A DNA stretch of 64,000 nt. Origin: CAINDI01 sp037127585 (GTDB taxonomy: Bacteria > Verrucomicrobiota > Verrucomicrobiia > Palsa-1439). Positions 44,006 to 51,467 of this stretch are shown here, one piece after another. The notes beneath the pieces are model-generated. The model did not search any database. It had not been told where the DNA came from and saw nothing but the letters and a program-made list of their open reading frames with translations. The position numbers and the translations under genes were made by a program. The stretch is from the NCBI GenBank assembly GCA_037127585.1, contig JBAXYB010000003.1, positions 14,094-78,093 on the forward strand, written 5' to 3'. Positions within the stretch are counted from its first letter, which is position 1. Every line of letters starts with the position of its first letter.

Positions 44006-44593
44006 ATGGCGGTTGTTACAAAGCCTGACACTGGATCGCGCAGTCTGGAAGCGGTCCTTGAAGTTCTGCATGCCGAAGCTGAACACAAAGCTTCCCTGCG
44101 GATGTTTTTCGCAGCGGCTGAGCACTGTCGGAATTATCACGGCGCATTTGCCGCTGAGACCGAGACCGCGCGGGCGCGCCTGGCGGCGGAATATGAAAAG
44201 CTCGGGGTGATCGCCGAACAGGAACGCAAGGAGCTCGGCGTGACATTTGCCCCGCACCCCGTTGTGCACTTGCCGGCGAACTGGCATTGTCCTGCTTGTC
44301 ACACGAGCTTCCCGGCCGCGCTGGTCGTCTGCGGTAAATGCGGGTTCGACCTGCGGACCGGTAAAGCTTACCAAGCAGAGACCAAGCCTCCGCGGCGGGA
44401 GTGGATTGGGAATACGAAAGTTACCGCTTCGCCGCACCTCGGTCGCGCCAAACGGCGGGAGGATCATAGCTTGGTGTGGGTCATTGGCGGGACCGCAGTC
44501 GGGGTGCTCGTGTTGCTGGTGGTGCTCGCCATTTGCAAACAGCATCTCTCGGCGGAGCATGTTCCCGCCTTGCGCTCGGATGTTCAGCGGTGA
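44006..44593 (+). CDS. Zinc-ribbon membrane protein, unknown
   Basis: 195 residues from ATG 44006, with GGAGG five bases upstream. A helical N-terminus (about 1-85), a zinc ribbon CPACHTSFPAALVVCGKC (about 95-113), then a single membrane helix near the C-terminus (VWVIGGTAVGVLVLLVVLAI). Not recognised as a known family. It lies 69 bases before nrdR on the same strand. Confidence 0.7.
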   Translation: MAVVTKPDTGSRSLEAVLEVLHAEAEHKASLRMFFAAAEHCRNYHGAFAAETETARARLAAEYEKLGVIAEQERKELGVTFAPHPVVHLPANWHCPACHTSFPAALVVCGKCGFDLRTGKAYQAETKPPRREWIGNTKVTASPHLGRAKRREDHSLVWVIGGTAVGVLVLLVVLAICKQHLSAEHVPALRSDVQR

Positions 44594-44662
44594 GGGGAAT
44601 GCACGCTTGACCCACCGGAAAGCGCGTGTTACCAAAACTGCGGAGAGCGTTTCGACGAATTC

Positions 44663-45145
44663 ATGCGATGCCCAAAATGCGGGGAACAAGACGACAAGGT
44701 TATTGACTCGCGCAGCAGTAGCGATGGGGCGCAGATTCGTCGACGGCGGGAATGTCTCGATTGCGGCACGCGGTTCACCACGTACGAAGCGGTGTTTCAC
44801 GAGCCGATGCGGGTCAAGAAACGGACCGGCGATTATCAGGAGTTTGAGCGCCGCAAACTCCGCAATGGCATCGACCGCGCCTGCGAGAAACGCCCGGTCA
44901 GCACCGAACAGATCGAAGCCAGTGTCGAACGGATCATGACGGAACTTGAAAATGAATATGGCCGCGAAGTGACTTCGGAACAGATCGGGGAACGCGTGAT
45001 GCGCCACCTCCGGAAGCTGGACGAAGTTGCCTATGTCCGTTTTGCCTCGGTGTACCGGCAGTTCCATGATGCCGAACAGTTCATCCACGAAATTCAGCGC
45101 ATGGTCAAACGGCCCGCGAAACCGACCCGAGGCAAGGAGCGATGA
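44663..45145 (+). CDS. nrdR: Transcriptional repressor NrdR
   Basis: 160 residues, the usual length. A zinc ribbon with Cys3, Cys6, Cys31 and Cys34 (MRCPKC ... CLDCGTRFTTYE) is followed by an ATP-cone (about 49-139) with KKRTGDYQEFERRKLRNGI and EVAYVRFASVYRQF. NrdR senses ATP/dATP and represses ribonucleotide reductase genes. No nrd gene or clear NrdR box is in the window. The next gene, an ATP-cone-like protein, overlaps it by 4 bases. Confidence 0.96.
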   Translation: MRCPKCGEQDDKVIDSRSSSDGAQIRRRRECLDCGTRFTTYEAVFHEPMRVKKRTGDYQEFERRKLRNGIDRACEKRPVSTEQIEASVERIMTELENEYGREVTSEQIGERVMRHLRKLDEVAYVRFASVYRQFHDAEQFIHEIQRMVKRPAKPTRGKER

Positions 45146-45708
45146 TTCAACTCCGCGAAGAAATCGCCTGGGTGCGCGACAGTCAGGACCGGCTCACGCC
45201 GTTCGATGTCGCCCGGCTGGCCGCATCGATTCATGGCGCTGTGGCGGTGGCAGGTGCCGCGGAACATCTGCTGGCGGAATCTGTGGCGTCGGCGATTCAT
45301 CTCTACACGCGCGATGTGTGTCAGCGCCAAACCATCGCGGCGGTTGAGATTGCCGAGCTGGTCAATGCCGTACTGACGATGCTGGGACTCGAAGAAATCG
45401 CGCGCGCTTACGAACAACGCCGGCAATGGACTGAAATTCGCCTCGATCAACTCAGTGCCACGGCCGACTTCGAACTCGGCTTTTACCGGCGGCTCAACTC
45501 CGAGCTCAATGCCGTTGTGGACGATGAACTCGAATTGGTTCAACTTCGCGGCCTCCGTGCCTGTGTGATGCAACTGCAAGGCGCGCGCCGGTGGGGCGAG
45601 AGCTGTCGCGCGTTGGCGGATGACATTGTTGGTTTCGTGCGCGACCGGGTCCGACAAGTCCGCCGGGCGAGCTCCACCGCGTTGTGCGTGGAAGTGCTGG
45701 AGTCATAA
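45142..45708 (+). CDS. ATP-cone-like protein coupled to NrdR
   Basis: 188 residues; its ATG overlaps the nrdR stop (ATGA). Residues 1-95 follow the ATP-cone pattern: VRDSQDRLTPFDVARLAASIHGA, a variable middle, then AVEIAELVNAVLTMLGLEEIARAYEQRR. Some nucleotide-contact positions look altered, so binding is uncertain. Residues 100-188 are helical and not recognised. It has neither a reductase domain nor a zinc ribbon. Position inside an nrdR operon suggests it modulates NrdR or nucleotide sensing; that is inference. Confidence 0.8.
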   Translation: MIQLREEIAWVRDSQDRLTPFDVARLAASIHGAVAVAGAAEHLLAESVASAIHLYTRDVCQRQTIAAVEIAELVNAVLTMLGLEEIARAYEQRRQWTEIRLDQLSATADFELGFYRRLNSELNAVVDDELELVQLRGLRACVMQLQGARRWGESCRALADDIVGFVRDRVRQVRRASSTALCVEVLES

Positions 45709-46046
45709 TGGCCGACAACATTTTCGCCAAGATCATCGCCAAGCAGATTCCGGCAACCATCGTGTTCGAGGACGACCGGGTGCTGGCGTTTCGCGACGTC
45801 AACCCGCAAGCGCCCGTCCACATTCTCGTCGTCCCGAAACCGGACATTGCCAATGTCAGCGCGACCCGGGATGAAGTGATGCTGGGGCACTTGTTGACTG
45901 TGGCGGCGGACATTGCCCGCCAAGAGGGGATTGATTCGACAGGCTACCGGCTGGTCATAAACAAAGGGCGCGATGCCGGCGAGAGTGTTCCCCATTTGCA
46001 CGTTCATTTGCTTGGCGGACGTTCCCTGAACTGGCCGCCCGGCTGA
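45708..46046 (+). CDS. HIT-family hydrolase (HinT-like)
   Basis: 112 residues from ATG 45708, overlapping the previous stop (TAATG). The HIT motif HLHVH lies at 96-100 with the nucleophile His98; FEDDRVLAFRDVNPQAPVHILVVPK is typical of HinT. The family hydrolyses nucleoside phosphoramidates. Complete and normal in length. The next gene starts on its stop codon (TGATG). Confidence 0.93.
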   Translation: MADNIFAKIIAKQIPATIVFEDDRVLAFRDVNPQAPVHILVVPKPDIANVSATRDEVMLGHLLTVAADIARQEGIDSTGYRLVINKGRDAGESVPHLHVHLLGGRSLNWPPG

Positions 46047-47527
46047 TGATTCTCTTCGAAGATAAGCACCTGCTGGTCGTCAACAAACCGTCCGGCATCA
46101 ATACGCACAAACCGGACAAGTACACGCCCGACGGCTTGCACGAATGGCTGCTCAAGCGCGGCCATAAACTTTCCATCCTCCACCGGCTCGACAAGGATAC
46201 CTCGGGTGTTCTCGTGTTTGGCAAGAGCACGTTGGCGAATCAATCTCTCGCCAAGCAGTTCGAGAAGCACAAAATCAAAAAGGAATACCTTTTCCTCTCC
46301 GCGAGCCGGCCGAAGCGGCACCGGTTTTGTGAGGAAGGACCCAATGAGCAGACGTGGTTCGAGTACGTGTCGCCGGTGGGCGAGAATCATCTCCTCAAAG
46401 CCGAACCCGTCACCGGTAAGACGCATCAGATCCGCCGGCACTCGGCGTATTGTAAGTTTCCGGTCTTGGGCGACACCAAGTACGGTGACATGCCGGCCCC
46501 GCGGCTGATGTTGCATGCCCACCGGATTACGTTTACGCATCCGGCCAGTGGTGAACTGGTGACGTTTTCGGCGAGCATACCGGCCGTGTTTGAAGATTTG
46601 GATGCGTTGACGGCAGCGCGTGAGTTTCGCGAGCTGTTGTTCGATCCGGCGGAGACCAATGCGTACCGGCTCGTGAGCGGGGCGGCTGATGGATTGCCGG
46701 ACGTGATTGTTGATTCGTATGCCGGTCGGTTTTTTGTGCAGCGGTTGTCGGAAACAGCCAAACCCCCTCACCTTAATCCTCTCCCCCGGAGGGGAGAGGA
46801 GACCGGCGAGGGGGAGTTCTGCGTGTATGATCAACTCGCAACGAAACAGACGCGCACGCCGGCCCAGTGCATTCAGGGCGCGGCGGTCGCGGAACGGTTC
46901 CCGATCCGCGAGAACGGCGTGACTTATCTCATCAACTTCGGCGAAGGCTTGTCGACCGGCATCTTTCTCGATCAACGCGAAAATCGCCGGCGACTCTTGA
47001 ACATGCCGCTGGCCGGTAAGCGGGTGCTAAATTGTTTTTCATACACGTGCGCGTTCTCCGTTGCGGCGGCGAAGGCGGGGGCGGTGACGACCAGCATTGA
47101 TCTGTCGCGAAAGTATCTCGACTGGGGGAAGGAAAACTTCCGCGTGAATAATCTTGATCCTGAGAAACACGATTTCGTTTACGGCGATGTGTTCGAATGG
47201 CTCAGGAAGTTCGTGAAGCGTGGCGACCGGTGGGACATGGTGCTGATCGATCCGCCGACGTTCGCGACGACGAAGAAAGGCCGGGCGTTTCGGGCGGAGC
47301 GTGATTACGAGGAACTGGCGGCGTTGGCCATGCCGTTAGTGGTGCCGGGTGGGGCGCTGTTTTGTTCGACGAATCAGCGGACTTTGTCGCCGGAGAATTT
47401 CGAGCGGGCGATTCGGTCGACGGAACGCCAGATTACGGCGCTGGAGTTTGAGACGTTGCCTTTTGATTATCGGGTGGCGGAGGGGGAGCACCCGTACTTG
47501 AAGACGCTGTGGGCAACCCTGGAATAG
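46046..47527 (+). CDS. RluA-type pseudouridine synthase fused to an RlmI-like methyltransferase
   Basis: 493 residues. Residues 1-185 are an RluA-family pseudouridine synthase without an S4 domain: NKPSGINTH, catalytic Asp49 in HRLDKDTSG, and KTHQIRRH. Residues 200-493 are a class I RNA methyltransferase of the RlmI/RlmK kind: GIFLDQRENRR, VLNCFSYTCAFSVAAAKAGA, DPPTF. One protein may therefore carry two rRNA or tRNA modifications. A PNPLP-type repeat is inserted in frame near residues 239-256. The 3' end overlaps the convergent gene by 95 bases. Confidence 0.9.
   Translation: MILFEDKHLLVVNKPSGINTHKPDKYTPDGLHEWLLKRGHKLSILHRLDKDTSGVLVFGKSTLANQSLAKQFEKHKIKKEYLFLSASRPKRHRFCEEGPNEQTWFEYVSPVGENHLLKAEPVTGKTHQIRRHSAYCKFPVLGDTKYGDMPAPRLMLHAHRITFTHPASGELVTFSASIPAVFEDLDALTAAREFRELLFDPAETNAYRLVSGAADGLPDVIVDSYAGRFFVQRLSETAKPPHLNPLPRRGEETGEGEFCVYDQLATKQTRTPAQCIQGAAVAERFPIRENGVTYLINFGEGLSTGIFLDQRENRRRLLNMPLAGKRVLNCFSYTCAFSVAAAKAGAVTTSIDLSRKYLDWGKENFRVNNLDPEKHDFVYGDVFEWLRKFVKRGDRWDMVLIDPPTFATTKKGRAFRAERDYEELAALAMPLVVPGGALFCSTNQRTLSPENFERAIRSTERQITALEFETLPFDYRVAEGEHPYLKTLWATLE
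46764..46814. repeat. PNPLP-type palindromic repeat inside the RluA-methyltransferase gene
   Basis: CCCCTCACCTTAATCCTCTC, then GGAGGGGAGAGGAG and CGAGGGGG. Translated in frame as KPPHLNPLPRRGEETGEG between two parts of the methyltransferase N-terminal region. Related to 36318-36357. Confidence 0.8.
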
Positions 47528-49235
47528 ACGCCCACGGAATCTGCGCCAAGAGTGGTTGCGCGGCCCCGATGCCACCGGCCAGCGCGACGATGTAGGTCAG
47601 CGGTTTCCCAATCGGCGAGTACGTGGTCGTCGTTGAAGCCTTGGCGCCTTCCACGGTGGTGGAAACATACGGCCCGAGGTGGCGCATGATGGTCTCCGGT
47701 TGCGGGAGCTTGTTCCAGGCGATGAAACTGTCGGTGTTGGTGGCAGTGGCGTGCGCGAGCGTGTAGAGGCCGCCCATGACTTTTCGCAGATCACAGTACG
47801 TGAACGATGAGCCTCCGGTCGGAACGCGTTGCGCGACGCTCTTGAACTCGGCGGAGTCGGCCAGCGACGTCGTGCCGGACTTGATCTGGGTGATGATTTC
47901 TTTCGCGTAATCGGGCGTCAACGCGAGGACGAAGTATTTTTCCGTCAACACGTACGTCGGCGCAGCGTAACTGCTCCCGGTGCGGATGACGTGCAAGGTT
48001 TCGCCGGCATGCGTGATGTCATCGGTGCGCTCGACGGTCTTCTTGATCGTCTCGACAATGGTGTCAAACTTTGTGATCGGGTCTTTCACTTCGGCGACCA
48101 ACGCGAAGTCAGGGGACCGGGCGCCGGATCGCCAATTGCCGATGTAAGCGACTTCTGGCCCGAGGTGCGTCAGGAAATCGTCACTGAGCCGTACGCCGGC
48201 ATCGGAGAGATACTTATCGAGGTCGCCGCCGATTTTCAGGGCCGTGGGATTGCCGGAGCGGGCGAGGGCTTCCATCAACTTCGTGAAGCCGCCGGCCAGA
48301 TCAGTCGACTGCACGGCGTACAATGCGGAGTCCCCCGGGGCGACGGCCAGCGTGCTCTGTTGAATCGGCGGGTCAGGTTGGTGGTCTTTGGAGTACGTGA
48401 TGATGCTGGAGTCCGTGAGGCCGGCGCCATCGAAATTCACGGCGACGGTGGTCGCTTGAATGTTCCCGAGACTTTCGAGCATCGGACTGCCTTGGGCGGC
48501 CATCAGTAGCAGCATGCCGTATTGACTGAAGAGTTGTTCCATGTTGATGAAGGCGTGGCCCGCGCTGTTCTTTGGTAAGCGCTGGATGGCGTTTTGGAAA
48601 CGCATGCTGCCGGCCAACGAGACTGCCTCCGGTAACGCATTGCGAGTGAAGCGGGTAATCATGTCGCGCATCTGCTCCTCGTCAGTCGTGCCGACTAACA
48701 GCGTGCCGAGAAATCCATAGCAGAATTGCGCCGCCGGACTGGCATGCACCACCGTATAGTCAATGCTCAGATAGTTTTTCTTTTCGAGCGTGGCGGCCGG
48801 GTTGTACTTCGCCAGTTGGTGCTCATAAACTTTCAGATATGCGAACGCCTGGACCTTGTGCAATTTACAATCGATGCCGACGGCCCCGCCGACCTCGGTC
48901 TTCGGAGTCGCGGCAAACCGAGTGATGGCGACGAACACTTCGCCTTGCGGCAAGGCGAGCGCCTCTTCCCAGCGTTCTTTCTTCAATCCGCCTTGCACTG
49001 CCGCGAGTGGCTTCTGAAGGAACGCTTGCACCTCCGGCTCGGCCCACAACGCTGCCAACGGCGTGCCGCGCAACTGCTCCCGGGCGGCCTGAAAATCCGG
49101 TGCGTCCACAAACAGGAGAGTGCTCTCCGGTAACAGTTCAGCGCCGGCGGGAGAACGTCCACCCCGATTAAAAATTAGGATGGCGGCGGCGACGATCAAC
49201 GTCAGCGCGATGAAGATGAGTAAAACTTTTTTCAT
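47433..49235 (-). CDS. Large exported protein, DUF3352-like
   Basis: 600 residues from ATG 49235 (MKKVLLIFIALTLIVAAAILIF). One N-terminal membrane helix anchors a long periplasmic part with a two-fold feel: LLPESTLLFVDAPDFQAAREQL near the start and DSALYAVQSTDLAGGFTKLMEAL near 305. This is the style of DUF3352 proteins of unknown role. The C-terminal 30 residues (ASSSTGAPPPPPDNQKAT) are low complexity and lie in the 95-base overlap with the convergent RluA-methyltransferase gene. Confidence 0.82.
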   Translation of the reverse strand: MKKVLLIFIALTLIVAAAILIFNRGGRSPAGAELLPESTLLFVDAPDFQAAREQLRGTPLAALWAEPEVQAFLQKPLAAVQGGLKKERWEEALALPQGEVFVAITRFAATPKTEVGGAVGIDCKLHKVQAFAYLKVYEHQLAKYNPAATLEKKNYLSIDYTVVHASPAAQFCYGFLGTLLVGTTDEEQMRDMITRFTRNALPEAVSLAGSMRFQNAIQRLPKNSAGHAFINMEQLFSQYGMLLLMAAQGSPMLESLGNIQATTVAVNFDGAGLTDSSIITYSKDHQPDPPIQQSTLAVAPGDSALYAVQSTDLAGGFTKLMEALARSGNPTALKIGGDLDKYLSDAGVRLSDDFLTHLGPEVAYIGNWRSGARSPDFALVAEVKDPITKFDTIVETIKKTVERTDDITHAGETLHVIRTGSSYAAPTYVLTEKYFVLALTPDYAKEIITQIKSGTTSLADSAEFKSVAQRVPTGGSSFTYCDLRKVMGGLYTLAHATATNTDSFIAWNKLPQPETIMRHLGPYVSTTVEGAKASTTTTYSPIGKPLTYIVALAGGIGAAQPLLAQIPWASIPGLPTASSSTGAPPPPPDNQKATSQTPAP

Positions 49236-49270
49236 GAGCGCGCGGATGCTATGCGTCGAACGGGAGGGCG

Positions 49271-49681
49271 TCAAGCTTGCGGCGGGATCGGCGAATGGGT
49301 GCCGCGGGTTCGCCAGTAGTATTCGAGGCCCACACTCATGCCGTTTCGATGGGGCAATGTGAAAATGAAGCCACTGATCAGAGCGCCGACCAACCCATAG
49401 AACCAGACTGAATACGGATTATAGACGCGAAAATAGATGATCACGATCAATGGGAAAATAAACAGTGCGCGGTCGATCAATAGCAAATAAGCCCAGAGAT
49501 CGCCTTGGTTCTGGAGATATTGCAGGTCGCACGCAGGACACCGGTCATGCAATGTGATCCACTTCTTGAACAATGCGCCGGCACCACACCGTGGGCATTT
49601 CCGCTGCGCCCCACGCCAGAGTACCGACTTTAATGTTGGATGCGTGTCCTGCACTCGCCAATTGTAACATGGTTGCCCCAT
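49271..49681 (-). CDS. DUF983 zinc-ribbon membrane protein
   Basis: 136 residues from ATG 49681; a GTG at residue 10 is an alternative. A zinc ribbon (KCPRCGAGALFKKWITLHDRCPACDLQY, residues about 29-56) precedes two membrane helices (ALFIFPLIVIIYF and VWFYGLVGALISGFIF). This is the DUF983 plan, function unknown; members are often near cytochrome oxidase genes. Here it precedes the DUF3352-like gene by 35 bases. Confidence 0.85.
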   Translation of the reverse strand: MGQPCYNWRVQDTHPTLKSVLWRGAQRKCPRCGAGALFKKWITLHDRCPACDLQYLQNQGDLWAYLLLIDRALFIFPLIVIIYFRVYNPYSVWFYGLVGALISGFIFTLPHRNGMSVGLEYYWRTRGTHSPIPPQA

Positions 49682-49713
49682 GGGCTTGGTTATAAAACAG
49701 GTTTGAAACGGAA

Positions 49714-49746
49714 GCGCCCGGTAATCCTCAGGGGATTACCGGGCGC
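49714..49746 (-). terminator. Terminator-like hairpin after the HYR gene
   Basis: A 14-base-pair perfect stem (GCGCCCGGTAATCC / GGATTACCGGGCGC) with a 5-base loop. The following minus-strand bases, TTCCGTTTC, are only weakly T-rich. Confidence 0.7.
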
Positions 49747-49772
49747 CTAGAAACTCGGCCGGTCAGGGTTCT

Positions 49773-50522
49773 TTACTTCCCGTTGCCGTGCCCATGGCCA
49801 TTGCCGTTGCCATTACCATTCCCCTGGCCGCCTTGACCCTTTTTGCCTTTGGAATGGGGCACGAGAACCGCCACCGATTTGGACGATGAGTTGCCGCTCG
49901 CATCCGTGCTGGTAATCGTGATCGTGTAGATGCGGCCATTGCCGGGACCTGCCCGTTCCGCGCGCAACAAGACCTTGTGATCATTGAGCACTTCCCAATC
50001 GGGGCTGAAGTTGCCATCGCCAATGCTGTCCACCGACTCGTCACTTTAGATGCTCAAGGTCGTCGTCGTCTCGCCGTCACAATTATCAACGATGTCGTAG
50101 TTCACGGTGACCGGCACCATCTTATGGTTGGGCGGCCACAAGAGCGACTTGCTGAGGTTGACGTTCGTGATCGCTGGCGCTTCCGCGTCGACAACCGTGA
50201 TGGTGAAGATGCAGGAGGTGGTATTGGTATTCGCATCGGTAACGGTGCAGAGCACGGTATTAGTTCCGACTGGGAAGGTTGCGCCGGAAGCTGGAACCGT
50301 CGTCACAGTAATCGGCAATGCTGCGCCGGTCACAATGGGCGCGGAGTAGGCAACGCTGGCCGAGCAGACGCCGGGATCATTTGACACCGTAATGTCCGCG
50401 GGGCAAGTAATGGCCAGTTGGGCAAAGACCGGAGAAGCAATTCCCGCCAGAATTGTCAGCAGGACGGTGGCGACAAATTGCCTGACTGTTGGTTTACAGG
50501 ACTCGATAGTTACTGAACGCAT
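49773..50522 (-). pseudogene. HYR-domain surface protein interrupted by an in-frame stop
   Basis: The first 158 codons (from ATG 50522) hold a signal peptide (ATVLLTILAGIASPVFA) and a HYR domain (ITCPADITVSNDPGVCSASV ... NTTSCIFTITVVD). Translation then meets TAA at 50048-50046. The same frame continues without a gap for 90 more codons with the expected end of this family (VDSIGDGNFSPDWEVLNDH, ITSTDASGNSSSKSVAV) and a Gly/Asn/His tail. The local pattern SIS-SDES suggests a Ser codon TCA changed to TAA, one base. Either a recent pseudogene, readthrough, or a sequencing error. Confidence 0.85.
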
Positions 50523-50711
50523 AGTGAGAACCTCCGTGTGTACTGATTGTTATGTTTTGAGTGACTACGCCGCGAGGCGGAGTCCTTGCACGGTTGGTTT
50601 GTAGGCCATTGCCGACGACTTGTCAACCTTGTAATCCATATAATATAAGGCCTGCAAGTCAGTCAAACGCCGGTTGCCAAAGCGGGCCAGATGCGGTAGT
50701 TACCTTGCCAA

Positions 50712-51467
50712 ATGACCAGCTTCAAGCATTTTACTTTCGTTCTCCTGGCTTGGGTCGGGGCTGCCCAGGCGCAAATGGGACCGTGCGCGTCGCCCAACGG
50801 CCCGCTCTTACCGGATCTAATCGTCGACAAGCGCGCGCTGCGGACGGACCGCTCGATCACGCAGGAATACATCGCGGCTGATAGTTGTCAGATTATCGAG
50901 GGTTGCGTCACGATCTCTGGTTTCCGGCGCTTGCTCCGGTTCACAACCACGACGCCCAACATCGGTACCACTGCGCTCGTCATTGGCGCGCCAGCGGAAT
51001 GCTCCCTGTTGTTTCATTTCAGCGAATGCCACGGCCATTACCATCTGGAAGAATACGCGGACTACCGGCTCTGGACTAAGACCGGCTTCCGGATATGGCG
51101 ACAGCATCGCGACTGGTCCGTACCGGCCTCGGCATCGACCAACCAACTCCTCCTCGCCACGTTGAGCGATGCCGGCGAGTTGATTACTGGACGTAAGCAA
51201 GGCTTCTGCATGCTTGACTCCACGCCGTACATAAAATCGCCGGTGCCGCCGGGTTTTCATGACTGCATTTCGAATCAAGGCATCAGCGCTGGTTGGGCGG
51301 ACGTTTACGACAAAGGGCTGGATTGCCAGTTCATTGACGTGACCGGCCTGGCGCCCGGCCGCTACACGTTGGAGATCGAGGTTAACTCTGACCGGGTTTT
51401 ACCGGAGAGTGATTACCGGAACAACAGCACCAGCGTGGCGGTTAAGATTCCGCCCGTGGCGAATTAA
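50712..51467 (+). CDS. Secreted lysyl-oxidase homologue
   Basis: 251 residues with a signal peptide ending AAQA (20). It matches the lysyl-oxidase catalytic domain: copper-binding H107-G-H109-Y-H111 in ECHGHYHLEEY, Lys162 in GRKQGFCMLDS where the cofactor lysine lies, Tyr199 and DCQFIDVTGLAPGRYTL, and PESDYRNN near the end. The animal enzyme oxidises lysine in collagen and uses a Lys-Tyr quinone cofactor; both residues seem present here, so activity is plausible. The native substrate in a bacterium is unknown. It stands alone, and its stop overlaps the convergent efflux gene by 4 bases. Confidence 0.9.
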   Translation: MTSFKHFTFVLLAWVGAAQAQMGPCASPNGPLLPDLIVDKRALRTDRSITQEYIAADSCQIIEGCVTISGFRRLLRFTTTTPNIGTTALVIGAPAECSLLFHFSECHGHYHLEEYADYRLWTKTGFRIWRQHRDWSVPASASTNQLLLATLSDAGELITGRKQGFCMLDSTPYIKSPVPPGFHDCISNQGISAGWADVYDKGLDCQFIDVTGLAPGRYTLEIEVNSDRVLPESDYRNNSTSVAVKIPPVAN

